NCBI RefSeq assembly: GCF_003086295.3
Contig: NC_092044.1
Span: forward strand, 4,552,843-4,616,842
DNA from: Arachis hypogaea
Taxonomy: Eukaryota > Streptophyta > Magnoliopsida > Fabales > Fabaceae
Direction: 5' to 3'
Length of the DNA: 64,000 bases
Shown: positions 9,993 through 20,760 of the stretch, piece by piece
Position numbering within the stretch: position 1 is the first letter of the stretch
Layout: each line of letters opens with the position of its first letter
The notes under the pieces: model-generated
Told to the model about the DNA's origin: nothing
The model's input: only the letters and a program-made list of their open reading frames with translations
Databases searched by the model: none
Position numbers and translations under genes: made by a program

Positions 9993-12651
9993 TCACTTCC
10001 ACTTCCTGCCACGGATCTTCAAGCCCTGTCTGTTCCTCTTCTTGACACCAGACTTGGCAACTCTGATGCTTCTATTGACGGCACTCAACCTTGCAAGAGC
10101 TGCATTAGTGAGATCAGGCCTGTAGTGGTTTTTTGACACCTGCAACACATTGCATAATTCAGAAAAAGAAATCAGGAAAATATAGACAGATGGACATGTA
10201 ACGTGAAAACTTCAGAATATTCTTCAAAGTCATAGTAGAAGTTCAAAGCGAAAAAATTGCACAATTAGTTAAACATAGGAATAACACATCATTCATACAA
10301 GGCCAAAGAAAGCTTATATGCCTTTAAAGGCGAATTAATATTTTGCATAAGAAACATTGGCAACGAAATTTTGTTCGAATAAAACCAAATACATGAAGTG
10401 AAAACAATACATTCAAAATACTTTTACAATGATACAAACTCAGATGCCAAGCATAACATGTATATTTCATCGAATAAACCAGACAAGGTTTTTCTTACAT
10501 ATTAGAAGCTCATCACCACTACACACTAATTACAAGTATCACAAGAATAAGCAAAATATTGGTGAAAAATCCCACCTGTCCAAACAACATTGTTTAAGCT
10601 AATGATTAATCAGCACATTAAAGAGAAGTAATCTTTGACCTACAACAATGCAAGACTATGAAGGGATCAAAAAGTGTACACTCATGAAAGAATTTATGAC
10701 CTATATAAGCTCAGAAGCCAAGCGTAACATGAATATTTCATTGAAGAAACCCCACTGGGGATTTTTCTTACATGTTAAAGGCTCATCATCACTAAGGAGA
10801 AGACATGTACAACTCATTAAACTCATCACAGGAACTACGGTGAAGCAAACTTTTATTGGAAACTCAATATACCAAACATAATCATTTAATATAATGATTA
10901 ATCACCAAATAAGAGAGAAGCATCCTTTAATTTATAACAACTCAAAACTCTGAGGAGATCCAATGAGTATAGTTATGAGGCATGAAAGAATTTCAGAATG
11001 ACAGAAGCTCAGAAGCCAAGCGTAACATGACTATTTCACTGAAAAACCAACAATGGGGTTCTTCTTACATGTTAGAGGCTCATCACCACTAGGGCGAACA
11101 CGTGTATATGCTCAATTGGTCAATAAGAAAAAATAAAAGGGAGGCAGCCTTTGCTCTATTAACAACTCAACAGTGAAAAGATTAAAAGAATACACTCATT
11201 CATGAGGGAATTTCAGAATGATGTAAGCTCAATAGCTCAGAAGCCAAGCGTAACAAGAATATTTCATTGAAGAAACCCAACTTGGGATCCTTCTTACATG
11301 TTATAGGCTCATCACAACTACATGGAACAGGTCATGTCAGCAAAGGTTCAAAAAAAGTTTAATTTCAATAAAAAGGGATTCAGAACAGATTCTTGGAACA
11401 CCAACATATCTAGAAAACCATCTTAAAAAAGTACAACTGATCCAAACAACACAAAATAAAATAACACATGAAGCTTTGCTCCATTATTAACATAGCATTC
11501 ATAAAGAACTTCTAATGAACAAACTAACAAACGATGTAACATGTAGATTTCATTTTAGAAATTAAAACAGGATTCAGATTACAAGTCGGGCTCCAGATCT
11601 CTGGAGAGCACAGCCTGTTGTAAACAGAGCATATATCATTACAACATACAAATGCAAAGCAAACATTCATTTTCAGGACCACCATGGACCTCAACAAACT
11701 AATGTAAACATACAACTAAAACATAAAGAAACTATGCACCAAAACATACCCTATTCAACATCAACCTAAAAGGCTTCCTTTAAAATATATAAAAAAATTT
11801 CTTTCAATCATAAAAAAATACACAAAATTTTCAGCTAGCGAATGGTGAATCAGTATATAATGCTAGTGAATAATCCAGCATTTAAGTATCAACGAAAAAA
11901 AAACTCAGGATATTTTTAATATCCAACCTAGGAAAACAGGGACAGATTAAATCAACATCCTTTTACGGTTTTACCTGATTTTGAACAGCCTTAGCCATCC
12001 TACTGAACTCCTTCTTCATCAGAGACTTGTGAAGAAGAGCAGAAGGCTTGTTCTGCTTCTTGGTCTTGGTTGTAGCCAACAACACACCCTGATCCTTACC
12101 AGCAGGCTGAATGGTAACAGTTTTCTTGTTTGCCAAACCTACCATGACCAACATAAAATGAATTTTGAATCAACAAACAAGTGAAAAAGAAAGGTTTGAT
12201 AAACATACCCAACAATAACACCACTTTACTTCTAAACTAGCCTCAGTATATAAACACTATACACATAGCCATCATCATAAAAATTAAATCATCTAAGTAG
12301 CAACGCAAGCTCTACCTAAGCAATAATCATCCAATTATTCTTCATTTTATACTTAAAAAAAATTGGCAACTAAAACTACAATTAATCTTTTTCAATTACT
12401 CATTTTTACTGTCCCGAATTCTTCTCAGAAAGGAGATTCCAAATCAACCAACAAAGCAAAAATCTTCTTTTTTTTTTCCAATTATGATAATGGTGAAAGG
12501 TACCTGAGTATTTAAAGGAGTTGAGATTGTAGAGATTGTTAGGCTCTCTGCTGAATTCAACACTCTGAGTGCCCCTTCCGAACTCTTTCACCAAGAAGCA
12601 GTTGTTCTTCTTCACGATCTCCCACACCAATTGCCCTGGAACAGTCGTCAT
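9993..12651 (-). CDS. RPL28: 60S ribosomal protein eL28 (L28)
   Basis: A cytosolic large-subunit ribosomal protein encoded by three exons on the minus strand: 12651-12504, 12138-11975 and 10139-9993, with canonical GT..AG borders. Joined, they give 152 residues ending in a Lys/Arg-rich tail (KIRGRKWK), as expected for eL28. The N-terminus reads [20 protein letters not shown]. The middle exon has [16 protein letters not shown] and the last has [19 protein letters not shown], all typical of plant L28e. The start is fixed by family alignment. A telo-box and TATA element lie just upstream, as in many translation genes. The second intron (1.8 kb) is enlarged by degenerate repeats. The gene looks intact. 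Confidence 0.93.
10420..11330. repeat. Four degenerate repeats inside eL28 intron 2
   Basis: A block of about 100 bp (core 'agaagccaagcgtaacat', then 'atatttcattgaagaaac', then 'ttcttacatgtt' and 'ggctcatcaccact') recurs near 10441, 10711, 11008 and 11239. Spacing is about 230-300 bp, so the intron grew by tandem duplication of a unit of roughly 270 bp that later diverged. Confidence 0.75.
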
Positions 12652-12659
12652 CTTTTCCT

Positions 12660-12727
12660 TTTTCGACTGCAACACAGAATTAGGGTTCTTATAGACCATT
12701 ATATAGTACGATGGAGAAACCCTAATT
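12660..12727 (-). promoter_or_regulatory. eL28 promoter: TATA and telo-box motifs
   Basis: On the minus strand a TATA-like TATATAAT (12698-12705) and a telo-box AACCCTAA (about 12670-12678) precede the ATG at 12651. A second telo-box in the other orientation (AAACCCTAATT) lies at about 12716-12726. Telo-boxes are common in promoters of plant ribosomal protein genes. Confidence 0.55.
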
Positions 12728-12889
12728 AACATGAATCGGAGTTGATCAGGTCGGTAAGTTCGACCCGTTTATCCGGTTTTAAAATGTCCATGGTCTAAGA
12801 CTACTACTGATCCAGTTTAGCGGCCCACTACACAACAATACAAAAAATTAGAAGGATTTAGTATTAGGCTATTAGCAATTACTTTTTTT

Positions 12890-13014
12890 TGGGTAAAAAT
12901 TCGCATAAAGTTGATAGTTGAAAAATTTTTAAAATTTTGACAAATTTAATTAAATTATTACCTAACAGTTATCAACTATAAATTTTAGATAAAGATAACT
13001 ACATGTGAGATTCT
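12890..13014. mobile_element. Degenerate foldback MITE
   Basis: Inverted halves (ataaagttgatagttgaaaa versus 'cagttatcaactataaat') with a 'ttgacaaatttaattaaatt' centre match, loosely, the better preserved MITE at 43957-44098. It is about 120 bp long and non-coding. Confidence 0.45.
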
Positions 13015-13114
13015 TCTTTTTTTTATGATGTATTTGAGATATAATCTTACTTTTCTTTAGTATTTTTGGGATTTACATGTTTTATTTTGACGATAGATTA
13101 CAAAAAGGAGTGAG

Positions 13115-13314
13115 TATTAGCAGATTGTTATTTATTTACTGCACGCAGTTAGCTAGCCTTATTTAGAGAGGAATCTTTTCCATTAGATTAGGGGTTTGTT
13201 AGTTTGTTAGCTAGTTTGTTAGCCTAGTTTGTTAGTTTGTTAGACTGATGTGTATGTGTATATATTTCACATAAAGCTAATAGAGATGCAGCAGAAAATT
13301 ATTTTTCAGTATCA
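13115..13314 (+). repeat. Copia 5' LTR
   Basis: A 200-bp long terminal repeat starting TATTAGCAG and ending CAGTATCA, 98.5% identical to the 3' copy (three substitutions by eye). It contains tandem 'gtttgttagtttgtt' motifs. Gag codons follow immediately. Confidence 0.9.
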
Positions 13315-13660
13315 AGTTCGGAGCCAAATTCTCTTGATGAAGCCTTTGCCTAGCATCTCTGAAGTTTTCTCGTTAATCGTTCAAGAAGAGCGGCAACGAG
13401 AACTGACTCTTGCTCCTCCAACAAGCAATGAGACGCAACTGGCTTTTGCCGTGAAGAACACACACTATAACTCCAAGATCCGTCCAGGGAAAAAAGATAA
13501 GCCGCTCTGTGCTCACTGCAGTTTACTCGGCCACACCAAGGATAAATGCTACAAGTTACATGGTTATCCACCTAATTACAAGAAACAAAGTCCAGCCACA
13601 GTTCGGGTCAATCATGTGGACACAAGTAAGGACATTCCTCTTCAGCTCACTTCTCACTAG
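13250..13660 (+). pseudogene. Copia gag remnant fused to LTR
   Basis: The open frame starts inside the LTR and continues without a stop into the C-terminal half of a copia gag (RSQILLMKPLPSISEVF, then a CCHC zinc knuckle CAHCSLLGHTKDKC at about residues 83-96). The capsid N-terminus is deleted. The in-frame join to the LTR is probably chance. It ends at TAG at 13658-13660, before the protease. Confidence 0.8.
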
Positions 13661-13705
13661 TATCAACAATTAATATCACTCCTATCTACACAAGTCCCAT
13701 CCACA

Positions 13706-14390
13706 ATGCCCCCTATTATCACTGCTGAAGCTTCAAGCGCAGGGGAAGGTAAACTTTTCTCTACTGCTTTAATTTCTGCACTTGGAGTTAAATCATGGAT
13801 CTTAGATTCTGGCGCTACTTGTCATGTGACCTGTACTTTGGACAATTTCAAACCTTCAATTTGGTTTGCAAATAAATTTGTAGTTCTCCCTGATCATACT
13901 CGCATACCTGTGCTTGTTTCTGGTTCTGTTTCATTATCTCAAACCCTCACACTCACTGAAGTTTTGTATGTGCCTTCATTCAAAATTAACCTGATTTCAG
14001 GAGTTCCTTGTTGTTAAAGCAGCACCTATATATTCTTCTTTCTGATGTTGGTTTTGTGATTCAGGACCACCTGAACTCCAAGATGATTGGGAAAGGTGAA
14101 TTGAAACACGGATTGTATGTTTACACACACACACACCAGCTGTCAATGTTAATGAACCTACATGTAATAGTGCAGATTGTGTCAATACGTTAGCCATTTC
14201 TGATTCTTGTAATGCAATAAGTGCAAAATTGTGGCACCATAGATTAGGCCACCTTTCTTTTCCTGTTTTGCAACATTTGCCCTTGAATTGTAATTCTTCA
14301 TCTTCTAATAAAAATTTCCTTTGTGACATATGCCCTTTGTCCAAGCAAAAACGGTTGCCATTCGTTTCCAACAATAATCAGGAGTCCTAA
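13706..14390 (+). pseudogene. Copia protease and pre-integrase region, broken
   Basis: An aspartic protease motif (WILDSGATCHVT) lies at about 13795. The frame then breaks near 14005 and again near 14190. The GAG-pre-integrase motif (LWHHRLGHLSFPVL, with the CDIC zinc ligands after it) is readable near 14230-14330. A TAA at 14388-14390 separates it from the integrase core in the same frame. Confidence 0.8.
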
Positions 14391-14399
14391 TGCTTCTCA

Positions 14400-16457
14400 T
14401 TGATACACTGCGACACTTGGGGTCCTTATCATGTTGCTACGCATTTGGGGGAGCGATATTTTCTCACTTTGGTAGATGATCATAGTCGATATACCTGGAT
14501 TTATTTGTTGAAAGCCAAATCTAATGCTACGACCATCATTAAAGAATTTTTTGCTATGGTTCACACTCAGTTTGGCGCTGTGATTAAGAAGATTCGGTCT
14601 GACAATGCACCTGAGTTAGCTCTTACTGATTTCCTAAAATCAAAAGGTTCTCTTCACCAATTCAGTTGTGTTGAGCGACCACAACAAAACTCGGTGGTGG
14701 AACGGAAGCATCAACACCTTTTGAATGTAGCAAGGAGCTTGTATTATCAATCCGGTGTCCCACTTTATTTCTGGGGTGAATGTATTGCTACTGCAGCCTT
14801 TTTGATCAATAGATCTCCCTCTTCTACTCTTGGCTGGAAGTCCCCTTATCAATTACTTTACAATAAGGCACCCGCATATGAAGACTTGAAGGTGTTCGGA
14901 TGCCTTGCCTATGCTTCGACTTTACCTTCCTCTAGGAACAAGTTCTCACCTAGAGCCGTTCCAGCAGTTTTTCTTGGCTACCCACGAGGTTACAAAGGGT
15001 ACAAACTCTATGATCTCAAGAATAGAAAGTTCTTTATTTCAAGGGATGTGATTTTTCATGAATTGAATTTTTCCTTCAAGCTTGGCAGCACTTATTCTTC
15101 CTTACCTGATCCTTTTGATGATCATGTCCTTCCTAAGCCAATTGAAGTTTCCCTTAACACACCTCAACTTGTTGCTCCAGCTACACCTGTCCCTGTTGTG
15201 ACACAGCCACGAGCTGAGAACCCACAGCCGTTGAGAAGAAGTCAGCGACTCCATCGGGTACCTACCTATCTTACAGACTACCATTGCAACAATGTGGTGA
15301 ATCCTTTGGCGATGGTGCATTTTTGTTCTTATGAGAGATTGAGTCCATCATACAAGGATTATTGTATGCAAGTTTCCGATTTTTATAAACCCCAATTTTA
15401 TCACCAAGCTGCCAAGTATCCTCAATGGCAACAAGCTATGGCTGAGGAATTACAAGCTATGGAGAATAACCGTACATGGGAGGTAGTTCCGCTTCCGATT
15501 GGAAAACATTGTATTAGTTGTCGATGGGTATATAAGGTGAAGCGCAAGCAAGATGGGTCAGTTGATAGATGCAAGGCTCGTTTGGTTGCTAGAGGAAACA
15601 CTCAACAAGCTGGTGTAGACTATAAGGAGACTTTTTCACCGGTTGCCAAACTCACCATTGTTCGTTTACTCCTTGCTGTTGTTGCTGTGAAGAATTGGAA
15701 ATTGTTGCAGCTAGATATTAATAATGCCTTCTTGAATGGTGATCTTGATGAGGAGGTGTATATGCAACTACCTCAGGGATATGCCAGCAAGGGGGAGCAG
15801 GGGGAGAAGCTTGTATGCAAACTAAACAGGTCAATTTATGGCTTGAGACAGGCTTCGAGGCAATGGTTTACCAAGTTCTCCACTGCTTTACTTGGTGCTG
15901 GTTTCACTCAATCCAAATCAGATTATTCTCTATTTCATAAAGGAACAGGTGATTCACTTGTTATGGTGCTTGTATATGTCGACGACATCATTGTTGCTAG
16001 TAAACTTGGTGATATGGTTGCCCAAACTCAGCAAACTTTGCAGGGTCTTTTCAAACTCAAGGTGCTTGGCCCCTTAAAGTACTTCCTTGGATTGGAGATA
16101 GCAAAATCTAAGGAAGGCATTTGTTTGTCTCAACGAAATTACACCCTGTCTTTGCTTGAAGACACTGGTTTTTTGGATTGTAAACCTGCCTCTGTACCCT
16201 TGGATCCAAACATAAAACTTACTGCCACTGACGGGGATTTGCTCGAGGATGCGGGGCAATATAGGAGGTTGATTGGCATGTTGCTTTACCTCACTATTTC
16301 AAGACCGGATATTTGCTTTGCTGTGAACAAGCTGAGCCAATACATGTCTTCTCCTCGCACTACCCATTTGGATGCTGTCTATCATGTTTTGAGGTATTTA
16401 AAGGCTGCACCTGGACAGGGCTTGCTCTTTTCGGTTTCTTCCCCTTTATCGGTCTAG
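14400..16457 (+). pseudogene. Copia integrase core and reverse transcriptase
   Basis: A long open stretch (685 codons) holds the integrase catalytic core (HCDTWGP, RSDNAPEL, then the Glu of SVVERKHQHLL). It then has the copia reverse transcriptase: WVYKVKRKQDGSVDRCKARL, the QLDINNAFLNGDL segment and the catalytic LVYVDDIIVAS. A TAG at 16455-16457 cuts it just before RNase H. The length of open frame shows the element is not old, but it cannot make a full polyprotein. Confidence 0.9.
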
Positions 16458-16928
16458 GCATATGGGGATGCTGATTGGGGAAGCTGTACCGAAACCAGAC
16501 GATCCACTACCGGCTATTGCGTCTTCCTTGGCGATTCTTTAATCTCATGGAAGTCGAAGAAACAAGACACCGTTTCGAGGTCCACGGCTGAGGCAGAGTA
16601 TCAAGCACTTGCCAATGTCACGGCTGAAGTTGTATGGATTATGCGGCTGCTTCAGGACTTTGAGATACAAGTTAATCCGCCCTTCATTTTATGTGACAGC
16701 AAAGCTGCAATTCACATTGCAGAGAATCCCACCTTCCATGAGCGTACCAAGCATATCGAAATGGATTGTCATTTTGCTCGAGAACGTGTACAGGACGGTA
16801 CCGTGAAGTTGGTGCATGTGAAGTCAGGACATCAGCTTGCTGATGTTTTAACAAAAGCTGTACAGCCTACCTTGTTTAAGAACTTGATCAGCAAGTTAGG
16901 AATCATTAACATTTTTTCACCAACTTGA
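16458..16928 (+). pseudogene. Copia RNase H region
   Basis: Directly after the TAG, the same frame reads YGDADWGSC, then SKKQDTVSRSTAEAEY and CDSKAAIHIAENP. It ends with HVKSGHQLADVLTKA and a stop at 16926-16928. These are the copia RNase H motifs. The polypurine tract and 3' LTR follow at once. Confidence 0.9.
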
Positions 16929-16935
16929 GGGGGAG

Positions 16936-17135
16936 TATTAGCAGATTGTTATTTATTTACTGCACGCAGTTAGTTAGCCTTATTTAGAGAGGAATCTTTT
17001 CCATTAGATTAGGGGTTTGTTAGTTTGTTAGCTAGTTTGTTAGCCTAATTTGTTAGTTTGTTAGACTGATGTGTATGTGTATATATTTCACATAAAGCTA
17101 ATAGAGATGCAGCAGAAAATCATTTTTCAGTATCA
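16936..17135 (+). repeat. Copia 3' LTR
   Basis: A 200-bp direct repeat of the LTR at 13115-13314, preceded by the polypurine tract. Confidence 0.9.
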
Positions 17136-17553
17136 ATTTTGGTTCCTACAGTGAAGACCTTTCCACTTCTCATTAACGATATTTTTACATAGTTGTTTAA
17201 AAAGAATAATACTATATATTCAAATTCTTTTTGTTAACAAAATCTAATTAACTTAGTCTAATATAATAAAAATAAGTTATGGCTAACATTAATTTAAATT
17301 TTATTGTTTAATTTAGTTAAACTTGATTCATAAAAAAATTTAAATGTGTATCATTACTTATTTAAAATATAACAATTTCTCTGGAACCTCTTGTAACATG
17401 GAGAGTAAACCATTTTTTGATGTGCTATGTTATAAGCTCACATTTAACTCAAAACATTATAGTTTAGTCTTTATAAAATATAAACTAAAATTAAAATCTA
17501 AACAAAAATAAACATTATTATCAATTATCATTTAAAATTTGAATAAAAATAAT
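17136..17553. other. AT-rich spacer
   Basis: No gene or clear repeat beyond AT-rich sequence. Confidence 0.4.
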
Positions 17554-17794
17554 CACTATTATCAGTTATCATATTTTACATAATAAACTTTTCTTTTTTT
17601 TTTTATATTATGCAAGAAATTTAATCCACGAGAATTTACAAAATCATGCCTTTATATATATATATATATATATAAAGGCATGATTTTGTATATATATAAA
17701 GGCATGATTTTGTAAATTCTCGTGGATTAAATTTCTTGCAGAGTGTAAAAAAAAGAAAGGTTTATCATGTAAAATATGATAACTGATAATAGTG
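17554..17794. mobile_element. Near-perfect foldback MITE or palindrome
   Basis: The left arm (cactattatcagttatcat through 'aaaatcatgcctttatata') returns as its reverse complement on the right, giving arms of about 105 bp around a (TA)n centre. The unit 'tataaaggcatgattttg' is additionally duplicated at the centre (about 17671 and 17695). It is non-coding. Confidence 0.7.
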
Positions 17795-18789
17795 TTATAT
17801 ATATATAGTATTTTTATATTATGTTAGAAAATTAAAAATATTTTTAAAATTTAATATTTATAAATATTTACGAGTATCCATCTCTCATGCACCGCTCTTG
17901 CGGGAGAGGGGTCCGTGGCCGCATGAAAACCGATGACATCACTAAAAATCAATATGATGTCAAGTTACTAACAAAATCAGAATGATAATATCTATCTCAA
18001 ATTCAAGACATTTTTATTTGGTTAAATCCTTTTTTCATGATTATTCAGGTAATAAAATAACAGATAATTCTTTTTATTCGATAATCTATAGAGGGTGATT
18101 GCGTGGAAGAGATTCACCATCCTTTAACCAAATGACAAAGGTTTGACCTTTACTTTGAAAATCAATACGAGATTAATCATTGTAGTTGATAACAAATGCC
18201 CCGTCTTTGAACTGGCAAGAAGAGGAAGAAGGATGGCTTGATGGAAGTTATAATTTATTTTGAACATACAATAATTTAAAATTTTAAAATTCAGACAGCT
18301 AAAATCTCAGTCTTATTGAGAGCATCAATTTCGGTCCATGAAAACAGAAGTAATGGGATTTAATCTCATGTATGCCTAGACATTCAATTTAAGCCACTAT
18401 TTAACCTTCTCAGCCATATCTTAAACATAAACTAAAATAACAAAATCATTATCATTGGCAACTAGAATACCAAAAAGATTCCAACCCAAAGCATAATTAT
18501 CAGTTGATCACATTTCCAAAAAGACAGTCGTCATCATTAATCATAGAACAATAACAATGGCGTATGGAACAAACAAAAAACATTCTCAACTTCCAGTAGT
18601 TCCTAACATAGAAGTTCTAGAAACCTTTCCAACTCCCCCTTTAATAGTAGATTCTGCAATAAATTTTTGCGAAACAGAATTAGAATAATGACAACCGTAG
18701 CTCATAGACAAGCAATCTTATCGCTGATTACAAAGCAACCTTGAGAAATGATGGATGTAGGAAGAGCCTGAATCCACTTACATCACAAT
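17795..18789. other. Intergenic; one GC-rich island, 3' flank of EF1-beta
   Basis: Mostly AT-rich. A short GC-rich island (about 17884-17935, with 'gctcttgcgggagagg') stands out from its surroundings but does not fold as a tRNA and has no frame. The end of the region is the presumed 3' untranslated part of the minus-strand EF1-beta gene. Confidence 0.4.
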
Positions 18790-20275
18790 TTATATTTTGT
18801 TGAAAGCAACAATGTCACAACTCTGGACATATTCGTTGATCGGCTCGGCAGTAAGTTGCTCCTCGATGAGAGAATCGACAGATACCAAATCATCCACAAT
18901 AGTGAGCATAATTTGCAGTTTCTTGATACCATACCCAACAGGAACAAGTTTGGCTGCAAATCAATAAAATAAATCAGAACCACAAATAGGAACAATAAAT
19001 GAGCTTTGAGATGTAAAATATAAAGTAGACTACAAATTCACAATTACAAAAAAAAATACAAGATTTTACAAGAATGATGCTCATCTCATAATTTGTATTG
19101 AATATTTTATGAAATCTATAAGAGTGCTGTTAGCAGAATAACAGAACTCTACAAATATTAATAACAATGTGCAAACTAAAATAAGAAACATAAAGAAAAT
19201 GTTACATACATGCTCCCCAAAGCAATCCTTCCATCTGAACACCTCTCACTGCTTCTTCAAGCTTTTTCATGTCAGTTTCATCATCCCATGGCTTGATATC
19301 CATCAAAACAGATGATTTTCCAGCTGAAAATGAAAACAGCAAAAACAAATGCTCACACAAGTGACAAACTGCTGCAACAAAACTAGAATGGAGGGCAGAT
19401 CGAAATGAAATTCAGTGAATTGCTAGCTTAGTACAAGAGAATAACTTACACTCTTTCTTCTTTCCAGATGCCTTTAGCGCAGCAGCACGTTCCTCGGCAG
19501 CCTTCTTCTCCTCCTCAGTCTCTTCACCAAAGAGATCCACATCATCATCATCGTCATCATCAGCCGCAGCAGCCTGTATTGCATTCTGTCAATTATCATC
19601 CAAACAAAAAATTAACAATGCAGCCTGTATCTATCATTATTAAAATACATGCCTTAGAGTCAGCTGGTGGAGGAGTGGCAACAGCTTCCGCGACGAGAGA
19701 AGACTTCACAGTGACACCAGATCCCTCACCAGAAACACCCCTAAAGTATCAAAATCACGGAGAAAAGTTACAAAATACAGGCATTACGCATAGAAAATCC
19801 AATATTTAGCAAACAATACAACCAAACCACCAAATTGTCACACTCATAGATAACAATCATTACACTACAAACAACAAAGAACAACCAAACTTATCCGGGA
19901 ACAAATTTCCATTAGTTTAACATATAAATGGAAAAATATATCGAGGTGAAAGTAACTTACGAGATTCTCAACAATGCATCGATATGCTTGTACCACCTGG
20001 ACACATTCACATATTCATCAGATGGAACTTTTGATAAAGCTGCATACACTGTAAGGTCATCCTTTGAAGCTTGGTACCTAAAAAATGTAAAAGCACAACG
20101 CATAAGATACAGTGGTATAAATAATAAATAATTATGAAAAACTACAAAATAAAAAAAATATAAAAGAGACATGCAAAACAGTAACATACCCAGTGATGTA
20201 ACTGCGGGTGAGAAGGTACTCATCAAGCTTCTTCAACCCAGATGCAGAGCCAAGGTCATACAATGTAACTGCCAT
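18790..20275 (-). CDS. Translation elongation factor 1-beta
   Basis: Guanine-nucleotide exchange subunit of the eEF1B complex, which recharges eEF1A with GTP during cytosolic translation. Six coding exons on the minus strand: 20275-20190, 20077-19961, 19740-19653, 19573-19450, 19323-19210 and 18953-18790. They give 230 residues. The N-terminal part ([21 protein letters not shown]) is the GST-C-like domain. A run of acidic residues ([14 protein letters not shown]) and a Lys/Glu-rich linker follow. The C-terminal exchange domain has [19 protein letters not shown] and [13 protein letters not shown] and ends CDIVAFNKI. Exon 3 must end at AAG before a GC donor (GCATGT) to keep frame. Exon 4 could also start at 19585, adding four residues (NAIQ). 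Intact. Confidence 0.93.
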
Positions 20276-20760
20276 CTGCAAAACATGCAAAAATTGTGGT
20301 TAATTATTGATAATATTATCGAAAACAGCTCACAAAACAATAAAGCAGTGAAATCAAACGGTAAAATTAGAAATTCGTGAAGATATTTCAGAAATTGATG
20401 ACCTACAGATCTACTTGGTAAGTTAAAGAAAGCAATTTTTTCCTATCTTCACGCCTGAATCACTACACACTACGAATGACTTGGAACAATTCTTACTAGT
20501 GTGAATTATCAATAATAAGCATAACAACGAATAATATTTAAGAAGAAAGGTTTAACAGATTTGCAAGTAGCAAGAAGAATTGACCTTAAAGAAAAGGAAT
20601 GGCTGCGGCAGCTGCGGTTTTGAGTGAGTGTGAAGAGTGAAGAGTGAAGAGGCAGATCGAGAATGCGCTTGTGAAGGAGGCAAAACAAGAAAGCTCTGTA
20701 TCTTATATATGTATGACACCCGTGTATGATACCTGTGCTAGGGTTTTCATTTTTTGGATC
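20276..20760 (-). promoter_or_regulatory. EF1-beta 5' UTR intron, leader and promoter
   Basis: The ATG follows directly after an acceptor (TTTTGCAG). A donor (CTTTAAG before GTCAATTC) lies at 20585/20584, giving an inferred 309-bp leader intron. On the minus strand a TATA element (ATATATAAG, about 20702-20710) and a telo-box (AAACCCTA, 20739-20746) lie upstream. This is usual for plant translation genes. Confidence 0.6.

Larger units (their letters stand above)
13115..17135 (+). mobile_element. Decayed Ty1-copia LTR retrotransposon
   Basis: Two 200-bp direct LTRs (13115-13314, 16936-17135) differ at only three positions and enclose a copia-order gag, protease, integrase, reverse transcriptase and RNase H region. 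A polypurine tract (GAGGGGGAG) precedes the 3' LTR. The 5' LTR is fused directly to the middle of gag, so the primer binding site and the gag N-terminus are gone. The LTRs begin TA rather than TG, and no target duplication is visible (GTGAG left, ATTTT right). Several stops and frameshifts interrupt the polyprotein. Confidence 0.9.

Noticed and set aside
17884..17935. GC-rich island considered as a tRNA or snoRNA gene
   Set aside because: No cloverleaf, no A/B box pair and no paired C/D boxes could be found.
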